From: Neisseria perflava
GTDB lineage: Bacteria; Pseudomonadota; Gammaproteobacteria; Burkholderiales; Neisseriaceae
NCBI RefSeq assembly: GCF_019334725.1
Contig: NZ_CP079818.1
Location: 558,001-622,000, forward strand
Length of the DNA: 64,000 bases
Direction: 5' to 3'
Made by a program: the position numbers and the translations under genes. Under the pieces are notes generated by a model. The model did no database searches. It had not been told where the DNA came from and saw only the letters and a program-made list of their open reading frames with translations. Each line of letters starts with the position of its first letter. Positions within the stretch are counted from its first letter, which is position 1. This document shows positions 34,114 to 41,450 of the stretch, piece after piece.

Positions 34114-35637
34114 ATGGCAAACCAAACCAATAGCAAAGCAAAAGCATTGTTAGGCTGGATGGACGATCGCTTCCCTCTGTCTAAAATGTGGAATGAGCAT
34201 TTGGCTCAATACTATGCGCCGAAGAACTTCAACTTCTGGTATTACTTCGGCTCTTTGGCTCTACTCGTCCTTGTAATTCAAATCGTCAGCGGTATTTTCC
34301 TGACCATGAACTACAAACCGGACGGCAACCTTAACGCTTACCATCTGCCTGCTGCCTTTACCGCAGTAGAGTACATCATGCGCGACGTGTCCGGCGGCTG
34401 GATTATCCGCTACATGCACTCCACCGGCGCATCTTTCTTCTTCATCGTCGTTTATCTGCATATGTTCCGTGGTCTGATTTACGGTTCGTACAAAAAACCT
34501 CGTGAATTGGTGTGGATTTTTGGTTCCCTGATTTTCTTGGCATTGATGGCAGAAGCCTTTATGGGTTACCTGTTGCCTTGGGGTCAAATGTCCTTCTGGG
34601 GTGCGCAGGTAATTATTAACCTGTTCTCCGCCATCCCTGTTATCGGTCCTGATTTGTCCACTTGGATCCGCGGTGACTTCAACGTTTCCGACGTTACTTT
34701 GAACCGCTTCTTCGCCCTGCACGTTATCGCTGTACCTTTGGTATTGCTCGGCTTGGTTGTGGCTCACATCATCGCCCTGCACGAAGTGGGTTCTAACAAC
34801 CCTGATGGCGTTGAAATCAAGAAAAACAAAGACGAAAACGGTATTCCACGCGATGGTATCCCATTCCATCCTTACTACACCGTTAAAGACATTTTGGGTG
34901 TCGTTGTATTCCTGATTGTCTTCTGTTCTGTGTTGTTCTTTGCACCTGAAGGCGGCGGCTACTTCTTGGAAGCGCCAAACTTCGATGCAGCAAATGCGCT
35001 GAAAACACCTCCGCACATTGCGCCGGTATGGTACTTCACCCCGTTCTACGCAATTCTGCGTGCGATTCCTTCGATGGCAGGTACTCAGGTATGGGGTGTA
35101 ATCGGCATGGGTGCAGCAGTTGTATTGATTGCCTTGTTGCCTTGGCTGGATAAGTCACCTGTAAAATCTGTTCGTTACCGCAACAACTCTTTCAAAGTAA
35201 TGTTGGCGTTGTTTGTTGTATCTTTTATCGGCTTGGGAATTCTGGGTGCATTGGTAGCAGATGATACTCGTACAGCTTTTGCTCGTGCATTCAGTGCATT
35301 CTATTTCTTGTTCTTCATCGGTATGCCTTTGCATACAAACCCTAAATGGTTGGCTGAAAAAGCTGGTGGTATTAAATATTTAATTAGTCTGTTTGTTTAT
35401 GCAGCTTTAATTATTTATAACCTGTATTTAGTTGCAGTCTTGCCAAATTACATCGTTAAGGCGTTCGTTTTGGCTTACACTGTTTTCTTTGCAGCTATTC
35501 CATTCCTGAATGCGTTTAATAGCGAAAAAGCTACGCCTGAACGCGTAACCATGAGCACTACTAAACAAAAAATTATGTTCTTTGTTTACGTCGGTATTAC
35601 CGTTGTCGGTGCTTACTTGTTTGCAACCAATATCTGA
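34114..35637 (+). CDS. petB: Cytochrome b subunit of bc1 complex, extended
   Basis: A 507-residue membrane subunit that binds two b hemes and the quinol sites. The haem-ligating helices (GGWIIRYMHSTGASFFF, FFALHVIAVPLVLLGL), the PEWY-like PVWYFTPFY and the C-terminal PERVTM motif are present. Neisserial cytochrome b proteins I recall are about 450 residues. Here extra sequence lies between about residues 415 and 480 and adds one or two hydrophobic helices before PERVTM. The DNA for this part (about 35,340-35,500) is clearly AT-richer. The reading frame is intact. Confidence 0.93.
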   Translation: MANQTNSKAKALLGWMDDRFPLSKMWNEHLAQYYAPKNFNFWYYFGSLALLVLVIQIVSGIFLTMNYKPDGNLNAYHLPAAFTAVEYIMRDVSGGWIIRYMHSTGASFFFIVVYLHMFRGLIYGSYKKPRELVWIFGSLIFLALMAEAFMGYLLPWGQMSFWGAQVIINLFSAIPVIGPDLSTWIRGDFNVSDVTLNRFFALHVIAVPLVLLGLVVAHIIALHEVGSNNPDGVEIKKNKDENGIPRDGIPFHPYYTVKDILGVVVFLIVFCSVLFFAPEGGGYFLEAPNFDAANALKTPPHIAPVWYFTPFYAILRAIPSMAGTQVWGVIGMGAAVVLIALLPWLDKSPVKSVRYRNNSFKVMLALFVVSFIGLGILGALVADDTRTAFARAFSAFYFLFFIGMPLHTNPKWLAEKAGGIKYLISLFVYAALIIYNLYLVAVLPNYIVKAFVLAYTVFFAAIPFLNAFNSEKATPERVTMSTTKQKIMFFVYVGITVVGAYLFATNI

Positions 35638-35651
35638 TGAGGGCAGCGAAA

Positions 35652-36437
35652 ATGAAACAAACTCTGAAAAACTGGTTTGCTGCCTTATTGCTGGCAGTGC
35701 CTATGAGTGCAGCCGTCGCCAGCGGCGGCGGACACTACGAAAAAGTCGATATCGACCTGCGTGATCAAGTCAGTCTGCAGCACGGTGCGCAAATCTTTAC
35801 AAACTACTGTTTGTCTTGCCACTCTGCAAGCGGTATGCGCTTCAACCGTCTGAAAGATATTGGTTTGACTGAAGATGAAATCAAGAAAAACCTGATGTTC
35901 ACAACAGACAACGTTGGTGACGTCATGGTAGCGGCAATGGATCCGAAAGATGCCTCCAAATGGTTGGGTGCGCCTCCGCCGGATTTGACCCTGATCGCAC
36001 GTTCTAAAGGTGCAGACTACCTGTACGCCTATATGCGCGGCTTCTATAAAGACCCAACTCGTCCAACCGGTTGGAACAATACTGTTTTGGCTGGCGCGAG
36101 TATGCCTCACCCATTGTGGGAGCAACAAGGTGTTCAAGCCGTTGAGTTGGATGCTAAAGGTCAGCCCGTTATGATTAAAGACGAGCATGGCAACCTGACT
36201 CCTAAGCTGTATTGGGAATCTACCGGTCTGCACAGCCGTCGCCTGCCTAACGGTAAAGTGATCCAAAAAGAGTACGATACTTATGTACGCGATTTGGTGA
36301 ACTACTTGGTGTACATGGGTGAGCCTGCTCAGTTGCAACGCCACCGCATCGGCTACATGGTTCTGGCATTCCTGTTTGCGGTAATGCTGCCATTGGCTTA
36401 CTTCCTGAAAAAAGAATTCTGGAAAGACGTTCACTAA
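35652..36437 (+). CDS. petC: Cytochrome c1
   Basis: A 261-residue cytochrome c1, the subunit that hands electrons from the Rieske protein to soluble cytochromes. It has a signal peptide (MKQTLKNWF to about residue 24), a CLSCH haem site at 53-57, the axial Met region (GASMPHPLWE) and a C-terminal membrane anchor (IGYMVLAFLFAVMLPLAYFL). An upstream in-frame ATG at 35637 would add five residues; the ATG at 35652 gives the cleaner signal peptide. It starts next to the petB stop and is followed by a strong terminator. Confidence 0.96.
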   Translation: MKQTLKNWFAALLLAVPMSAAVASGGGHYEKVDIDLRDQVSLQHGAQIFTNYCLSCHSASGMRFNRLKDIGLTEDEIKKNLMFTTDNVGDVMVAAMDPKDASKWLGAPPPDLTLIARSKGADYLYAYMRGFYKDPTRPTGWNNTVLAGASMPHPLWEQQGVQAVELDAKGQPVMIKDEHGNLTPKLYWESTGLHSRRLPNGKVIQKEYDTYVRDLVNYLVYMGEPAQLQRHRIGYMVLAFLFAVMLPLAYFLKKEFWKDVH

Positions 36438-36449
36438 TTCTTTTGAATC

Positions 36450-36484
36450 AAAAAGGCAAACCTGTTTCAGGTTTGCCTTTTTTG
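36450..36484 (+). terminator. Intrinsic terminator of petABC
   Basis: A 14-bp stem AAAAGGCAAACCTG / CAGGTTTGCCTTTT with a 3-base loop and a T-run. It is not an uptake-sequence type. Confidence 0.93.
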
Positions 36485-36651
36485 TTTGTGAAATTGGTTT
36501 ATGCAGAAATAATGTAAATTTTAAAATTACTTAATATAAACAATGTGATATATGAAATTTCTGGATTAAGTGTTTGAAATTATGTATAATTCTGTCTGAA
36601 TTTTTATAAGGCTTAAGGCCGTCTGAAAAGATTTATCAGGAGTAAAAGATT

Positions 36652-37257
36652 ATGATGACATTGTATTCAGGTATTACTTGTCCATTCAGCCAGCGCTGCC
36701 GTTTTGTGCTGTACGAAAAAGGTATGGATTTTGAAATCAAAGATGTGGACGTGTTCAATAAACCTGAAGACTTGGCTTTGATGAATCCGTATAACCAAGT
36801 ACCGGTTCTGGTTGAGCGTGATTTGATTTTGCACGAATCAAACATTATCAACGAATACATTGACGAGCGTTTCCCTCATCCTCAGTTGATGCCGGGTGAT
36901 CCTGTTATGCGCGGTCGCGGCCGTTTGGTACTGTACCGTATGGAAAAAGAATTGTTCAGCTTGGTGCAAGTGTTGGAAAACCCTGAATCTACCAATAAAG
37001 AACAAGCCAAAGCGCGTGAAGCCATTGGCAATGGTTTGACACTGTTGGCACCGTCTTTTACTAAAAACAAATATATCTTGGGCGACGACTTTTCCATGAT
37101 TGATGTTGCCTTGTCTCCGCTGCTGTGGCGTTTGGACTATTACGACATCAAACTGGGTAAATCTGCTGCGCCTTTGCTGAAGTACGCCGAGCGTATTTTC
37201 CAACGCGAAGCCTTTATTGAAGCATTGACGCCGGCTGAAAAAGCCATGCGCCGCTAA
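36652..37257 (+). CDS. sspA: Stringent starvation protein A
   Basis: A 201-residue RNA-polymerase-associated protein with a glutathione-S-transferase fold that lacks the catalytic residue. The thioredoxin-like N-terminal domain (LYSGITCPFSQRCRFVLYEKGMD, shown in part) has the motif NPYNQVPVLVERDLILHESNII. A helical C-terminal domain follows. It helps stress survival and alters transcription in other proteobacteria. It forms an operon with sspB, 11 bases downstream. An uptake sequence lies just upstream. Confidence 0.95.
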   Translation: MMTLYSGITCPFSQRCRFVLYEKGMDFEIKDVDVFNKPEDLALMNPYNQVPVLVERDLILHESNIINEYIDERFPHPQLMPGDPVMRGRGRLVLYRMEKELFSLVQVLENPESTNKEQAKAREAIGNGLTLLAPSFTKNKYILGDDFSMIDVALSPLLWRLDYYDIKLGKSAAPLLKYAERIFQREAFIEALTPAEKAMRR

Positions 37258-37268
37258 AGGACGGATCT

Positions 37269-37673
37269 ATGGCAACTTCAACCAAACCGTATTTATTGCG
37301 TGCTTTGTATGAATGGTGTTTGGATAATAACCAAACACCGCACATCGTAGCTTGGGTAAATGAACATACCCGTGTGCCTATGCAGTATGTGCGCGACAAT
37401 GAAATTGTTTTAAATATTGGTCCTACCGCCAGCCATAACTTGAATATCGACAACGAATGGGTCAATTTTTCTGCACGCTTTTCCGGCGTAGCGCACGAGA
37501 TTTGGATTCCGGTCGGTCATATTGTCAGTATATTTGGCCGCGAAAGTGGAGAGGGTATGGGGTTTGAGGTAGAACCATATCAGCCTGCATCTGTCGAAGC
37601 TGCAGTGGCGGAAGATAAAAAAGCTGAATCTGCGGAAGAAAAACCGAAAAAAGTATTGAAGCTTGTGAAGTAA
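37269..37673 (+). CDS. sspB: ClpXP specificity-enhancing factor SspB
   Basis: A 134-residue adaptor that delivers ssrA-tagged peptides to the ClpXP protease. The folded part starts with KPYLLRALYEWCLDNNQTPH and includes the peptide-binding strand FSARFSGVAHEIWIPVGHI. The acidic Ala/Glu/Lys linker ends in a short basic/hydrophobic tail (KKVLKLVK), the ClpX-docking peptide. Its place directly after sspA is conserved in beta- and gamma-proteobacteria. Confidence 0.95.
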   Translation: MATSTKPYLLRALYEWCLDNNQTPHIVAWVNEHTRVPMQYVRDNEIVLNIGPTASHNLNIDNEWVNFSARFSGVAHEIWIPVGHIVSIFGRESGEGMGFEVEPYQPASVEAAVAEDKKAESAEEKPKKVLKLVK

Positions 37674-37683
37674 TTAAAAGATA

Positions 37684-37715
37684 AAAGGTCGTCTGAAATG
37701 TTTCAGACGGCCTTT
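37684..37715 (+). terminator. Mixed-dialect uptake-sequence terminator
   Basis: The left arm AAAGGTCGTCTGAAA is mucosa-type and the right arm TTTCAGACGGCCTTT is the AG type, giving a single G-T mismatch in the stem. Confidence 0.85.
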
Positions 37716-37774
37716 ATTAATTAGGTGTTGAAATTGCAAAATTAATGAGCAATCAGTTATTAATTAAGTCAAAC

Positions 37775-37807
37775 AAAAAAGCTCTTGCGTTTAACAAGAG
37801 CTTTTTT
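37775..37807. terminator. Terminator after the tRNA-Met/tRNA-Ala pair
   Basis: A 13-bp perfect stem AAAAAAGCTCTTG / CAAGAGCTTTTTT with a 7-base loop. Because both sides carry A/T runs it can act on both strands; for the minus strand it lies just beyond tRNA-Ala. Confidence 0.9.
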
Positions 37808-37813
37808 GTTTAG

Positions 37814-37889
<76 letters not shown>

Positions 37890-37895
37890 GAAATT

Positions 37896-37972
37896 TGGTG
37901 GCGAATCAGGGACTCGAACCCCGGACACAAGGATTATGATTCCTCTGCTCTAACCGACTGAGCTAATTCGCC
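37896..37972 (-). tRNA. tRNA-Met(CAT), elongator
   Basis: A 77-base cloverleaf on the minus strand, 5' GGCGAATTAGCTCAG, with encoded CCA and fully paired acceptor stem GGCGAAT/ATTCGCC. The anticodon loop ATCATAA gives CAT. The first base pair G-C shows it is not an initiator. An Ile tRNA with lysidine also has CAT, so elongator Met is the likelier but not certain reading. Confidence 0.9.
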
Positions 37973-37988
37973 GTTTCGTGAAGTCGCT

Positions 37989-38016
37989 ATTATAGTTTTT
38001 TTTGAATATTTGGCAA
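37989..38016 (-). promoter_or_regulatory. Promoter of the tRNA-Met/tRNA-Ala pair
   Basis: On the minus strand TTGCCA (38016-38011), a 16-base spacer and TATAAT (37994-37989), with the tRNA starting 16 bases later. Confidence 0.8.
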
Positions 38017-38078
38017 GCGCTAATTTTGATTTTTTTTATTTCTTATTGTTTTTAAAAAATAAAAAGTAGGTTGTCAGG

Positions 38079-39230
38079 CTATAGCTTATGGCAAATATCG
38101 CCGTGGCTGAAGCCTGTCCAATCGATATCGATGTCTTTGCCAAAAGCGATCACTTTAAAAAGTTCGCCCATTTCGTGCTGATGTATCAGTTTCTGTACTG
38201 CGGCGGCGGCTTGGATATATTCAATCGAATCCGGGCTGCCGATTTGTGCCAGCAAATCGGTGATGCCGAGATTGAGCAGGAAATAAGATTGGGGCAGGTA
38301 GCCGATTAAGTCCAAACCTGCTTCCGTGCCGGCGCGTGCGATATCGGTGAAATTGACGTGCGCAGTCAAATCGGTCAGGCCGATATTGAAAAATGGGTCG
38401 TGGATAGTGTGATGGCGATAGTGGCCGATAAATGTGCCTTCTTTACGTTGCGGGTGGTAATACTGAGCGGCACCGAAGCCGTAATCGATAAATATCATGC
38501 CGCCGCGCTGCAATTTGACGGCCAGGGTTTGGATAAAGGCATATTGTGCCGGATGCAGCTCGCTTGTGTATGAGGGAAGGGGAGGGAAGTATAAGGCGGC
38601 TGTTTGCGTAAGTTCGGCTTGGGCTAATGGTCTGATGGCTTCGATTAGCTCGTCATTCTTTAGGCTGACGCCGATTTGTTGAAACCCGTCATCTTGATAA
38701 ATCAAGCGTTCAACCGGCATAGCATCCAATACTTCGTTGCCGATGATGATGCCGTCAAAATGTTCGGGCAATGTGGTGAGGTGGATGACTTTGGCGACTG
38801 CTTCTGGGGAGGTATGTTCAAGAATATGTTCGCGTTGTCTCTCTGCAAGCTCTGCTGATAGTTCGATAATATAGTAATGATTTAGGCCGTCTGAAAGGTT
38901 TTGCAAGAGTGTGGCAGCTAGATGACCTGTGCCTGCACCAAATTCGTAGATATTGCCTGCTGTTTGCGGCAGTAATTCGGCAAGTTGTTTGGCAAGGGTT
39001 TGTCCGAATAGAGGGGAGAGGGTGGGGGCAGTAATGAAGTCGCCGTCCGTACCGATTTTATGGCTGCCTCCGCTGTAATAGCCGTATTGAGGTGTGTAAA
39101 GGGCAAGCTCCATAAAACGGGAGAAGGGTATCCAGTTTTGATGTTGTTCAATTTCGTTTTTTATGAGCTTGGTCAAGTGTGCTGAAGAGGCTTGTGCATT
39201 AGGGGAGGGGAGGGGGAGTTGAGGCTTCAT
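38079..39230 (-). CDS. SAM-dependent methyltransferase, MidA/NDUFAF7 family
   Basis: A 383-residue protein of the DUF185 family. In mitochondria the homologue NDUFAF7/MidA methylates an arginine of complex I; the bacterial substrate is unproven. The N-terminal PQYGYYSGGSHKIGTDGDFITAP (shown in part) is the family hallmark, and the SAM-binding motif is IYEFGAGTGHLAATLL. The ATG at 39230 (MKPQLPLPSP) gives the expected N-terminus; a longer frame to 39377 would run through an AT-rich inverted repeat and is unlikely to be translated. Confidence 0.9.
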   Translation of the reverse strand: MKPQLPLPSPNAQASSAHLTKLIKNEIEQHQNWIPFSRFMELALYTPQYGYYSGGSHKIGTDGDFITAPTLSPLFGQTLAKQLAELLPQTAGNIYEFGAGTGHLAATLLQNLSDGLNHYYIIELSAELAERQREHILEHTSPEAVAKVIHLTTLPEHFDGIIIGNEVLDAMPVERLIYQDDGFQQIGVSLKNDELIEAIRPLAQAELTQTAALYFPPLPSYTSELHPAQYAFIQTLAVKLQRGGMIFIDYGFGAAQYYHPQRKEGTFIGHYRHHTIHDPFFNIGLTDLTAHVNFTDIARAGTEAGLDLIGYLPQSYFLLNLGITDLLAQIGSPDSIEYIQAAAAVQKLIHQHEMGELFKVIAFGKDIDIDWTGFSHGDICHKL

Positions 39231-39308
39231 GACTGTTAGATAATGTAAAAAATTTGAATTTGTTTGTATATTATAGCCCCTTATGAGAGGGGTGGTAATT
39301 GAGTATAA

Positions 39309-39360
39309 AAATACTATATGTAGTATTTTTATACTATAAATAATACTACATATAGTATTT
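39309..39360. repeat. AT-rich inverted repeat, 19-bp perfect arms
   Basis: Arms at 39309-39327 and 39342-39360 are exact complements (AAATACTATATGTAGTATT on the left), with a 14-base loop. Each arm is itself an imperfect palindrome, and ATACTAT recurs in the loop. It lies in the 400-base region between the methyltransferase and mraZ starts, which otherwise holds the mraZ promoter and operator. Confidence 0.85.
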
Positions 39361-39464
39361 AATGCTAAACGAGACACTTAATAAACCCATATGTCATGCA
39401 TCATTACATATATAAGATGTTGAATTTAAATCGTTTAGTGTTTTATTTCAGATAAGAAACGGAT

Positions 39465-39493
39465 TTGACCTGATTGCCAAAATTTCTTATAGT
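39465..39493 (+). promoter_or_regulatory. Promoter of the dcw cluster
   Basis: TTGACC (39465-39470), a 17-base spacer and TATAGT (39488-39493). It would start transcription near 39500, just at the MraZ-type repeats. Confidence 0.82.
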
Positions 39494-39500
39494 GTCGGTT

Positions 39501-39530
39501 AGTGGGGCATAGTGGGTGAAAGTGGTTACT
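39501..39530 (+). promoter_or_regulatory. MraZ-type operator: three 10-bp-spaced GTGG repeats
   Basis: AGTGGGGCAT, AGTGGGTGAA and AGTGGTTACT follow one another with no gap. MraZ rings are known to bind direct repeats of about GTGGG spaced by one helical turn in the dcw promoter region. Placement right after the predicted start site suits autorepression. Confidence 0.8.
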
Positions 39531-39630
39531 TTTCCTAAAAAGTGTTCCGTGGAAGTGAAAACGAAAGATTTTAGGAAGGTGGGATTTTTAATCCCACTCT
39601 GTTTTATTTTAATCGAATTTGGGGTGTGAT

Positions 39631-40086
39631 GTGTTTGGCGGTGCTCATGAATTGAGTATGGACAGTAAAGGGCGGTTGGCGATTCCTGCTAAATTCCGCG
39701 ATATTTTGCTGCGCCGTTATACGCCTGCAATTGTGGTCACACTGGATTCCCGAAAAAAATTATTGATGTACCCCGAGCCCGTTTGGGAAGAAAAAGCCGA
39801 GCAGATTCTGAAGTTGAAAGTAGCCGGCAATGAATCTTTGCAACGGTATCAGAATTTGCTGCTGCACAATGCGGAGATTTTGGAGTGGGACAGCGCCGGA
39901 CGCGTTTTGATTCCGGCCAATCTGCGCAAACGTGTGGATTTTGAAAAAGAAGTTACTTTGGTTGGCCGTGCAAACCGTATGGAGTTGTGGGGCCGCGAAC
40001 ATTGGGAAGAGGAAATGAATCAGGCTTTGGATATCGATCCTGATGAATTGGCTTTCCAATTGAGTCAAACGGATTTGCAATTGTGA
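39631..40086 (+). CDS. mraZ: Transcriptional regulator MraZ
   Basis: A 151-residue DNA-binding protein with two AbrB-like (swapped-hairpin) repeats, each with a DxxGR motif: SMDSKGRLAIPAKFRD near residue 9 and WDSAGRVLIPANLRK near residue 88. It represses its own operon, the dcw cluster. The GTG at 39631 gives MFGGAHELSMD, the standard neisserial start; a TTG four codons upstream is unlikely. Its stop overlaps the rsmH start by 4 bases (GTGA). Confidence 0.93.
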   Translation: MFGGAHELSMDSKGRLAIPAKFRDILLRRYTPAIVVTLDSRKKLLMYPEPVWEEKAEQILKLKVAGNESLQRYQNLLLHNAEILEWDSAGRVLIPANLRKRVDFEKEVTLVGRANRMELWGREHWEEEMNQALDIDPDELAFQLSQTDLQL

Positions 40087-41045
40087 GTAAAGTTGAAAAT
40101 TATCAGCATGTTACTGTCTTGTTGCATGAGGCGGTGGATGCGTTGGCAATCCGTGAGGACGGGATTTATGTGGACGGTACGTTCGGTAGGGGAGGGCATT
40201 CCCGGCTAATTTTGTCGCGTTTGGGTGAGCAGGGTCGTTTGGTTGTTTTTGATAAAGACCCCGAGGCGATTGCGGTAGCCAATGAGCTGGCGGTGCAAGA
40301 TAAACGTGTCAGTGTCGTACACAATGGTTTTGAAACATTTCAGACGGCCTTGGATGAATTGGGCATCGATAAGATTGACGGTGCGCTTTTTGATTTGGGG
40401 ATTTCGTCGCCGCAAATTGACGATGGCAGCCGCGGATTCAGTTTCCGCTTTGATGCACCGTTGGATATGCGGATGGATCCGACTCGCGGGATGTCTGCGG
40501 CGGAATGGATTGCAACCGCATCCGAACAGGATTTACACGAGGTCATTAAGAATTATGGTGAAGAGCGGTTTAGTCGCCAGATTGCGCGCGCCATTGTTGC
40601 GCAACGGGAGGAAAGTCCCATCGATACAACCCGCAAGCTGGCGCAGCTTGTGGCGCAAAACGTCCGTACTCGTGAGCGCGGACAAGACCCTGCAACGCGC
40701 ACCTTCCAAGCAGTTCGCATCTTTATTAACCGCGAGCTCGAAGAGGTAGAGGCAGTTTTACCGCAGGTTGCAGGCCGTCTGAAAGAGAGTGGGCGCTTGG
40801 CTGTCATTGCGTTCCATTCGCTGGAAGACAGAATTGTGAAGCAGTTTATTAAAAAATATTCGCAACATGCGCCATTGCCCCGTTGGGCAGTGGTTAAGGA
40901 AGCGGATTTACCTCAGCCGCCTTTGAAGGCTGTGGGCAAAGCAATCAAACCGGATTCGACAGAGACTGAAGCCAATCCGCGTGCGCGCAGTGCAGTTTTG
41001 CGTGTGGCGGAGCGAAGCAGTGGCGAATTTTCGGTTATTGAGTAG
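40083..41045 (+). CDS. rsmH: 16S rRNA (cytosine(1402)-N4)-methyltransferase
   Basis: A 320-residue SAM-dependent enzyme (formerly MraW) that methylates C1402 in the ribosomal P site. The motifs are HVTVLLHEAVDAL, DGTFGRGGHS, FDLGISSPQIDDGSRGFSF and IAFHSLEDRIVKQF, all typical. Translation starts at GTG overlapping the mraZ stop, so synthesis is coupled. Its place between mraZ and ftsL is the conserved dcw order. Confidence 0.97.
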   Translation: MSKVENYQHVTVLLHEAVDALAIREDGIYVDGTFGRGGHSRLILSRLGEQGRLVVFDKDPEAIAVANELAVQDKRVSVVHNGFETFQTALDELGIDKIDGALFDLGISSPQIDDGSRGFSFRFDAPLDMRMDPTRGMSAAEWIATASEQDLHEVIKNYGEERFSRQIARAIVAQREESPIDTTRKLAQLVAQNVRTRERGQDPATRTFQAVRIFINRELEEVEAVLPQVAGRLKESGRLAVIAFHSLEDRIVKQFIKKYSQHAPLPRWAVVKEADLPQPPLKAVGKAIKPDSTETEANPRARSAVLRVAERSSGEFSVIE

Positions 41046-41108
41046 GGGATGGCGTCTAAACGCTGTCGTAAGAGATAGTCCTGTTGACAGGCCGTCTGAA
41101 AGTTTGAG

Positions 41109-41372
41109 ATGGGTAAGTTGAATATTTTATTACTGGTTTTGGTGACGGTCTCAGCCTTTGCCGTAGTGTTTAAGCAAAACCAGTCCCGTTTGCATTTTAT
41201 CGAGTTGGATAAGGCACAAAAACGGGAAATTCAGTTGGAACAGGATTACGCGCGCCTGAAATTGGAGCAAGCAAGATTGGCAAACCACAAGTTGATTAAA
41301 GTGGCGGCCGAAAAGCAACATCTGCTTCCTCCGGGTGCGCATAATACGGCTATGCTGGAACGCAAAAAATAA
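41109..41372 (+). CDS. ftsL: Cell division protein FtsL
   Basis: An 87-residue bitopic membrane protein. A short cytoplasmic start, a membrane helix at residues about 4-21 and a periplasmic heptad-rich coiled coil (LDKAQKREIQLEQDYARLKL) match FtsL, which with FtsB and FtsQ links the divisome and activates FtsWI. Sequence conservation in this family is weak, so the call rests on topology and on position between rsmH and ftsI. Confidence 0.9.
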   Translation: MGKLNILLLVLVTVSAFAVVFKQNQSRLHFIELDKAQKREIQLEQDYARLKLEQARLANHKLIKVAAEKQHLLPPGAHNTAMLERKK

Positions 41373-41450
41373 GAATACAGAGCCTTGCATTGGTGCAAGA
41401 TTTACGGGATTTGATGGCTCACTGAGCAGCTAAGTCATGAGAAGTTCAAC

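Noticed and set aside
36540..36651. Promoter for sspA near GTATAATTC (about 36583)
   Set aside because: The TATAAT is good but no -35 box with acceptable spacing could be placed, so it was not listed as a feature.
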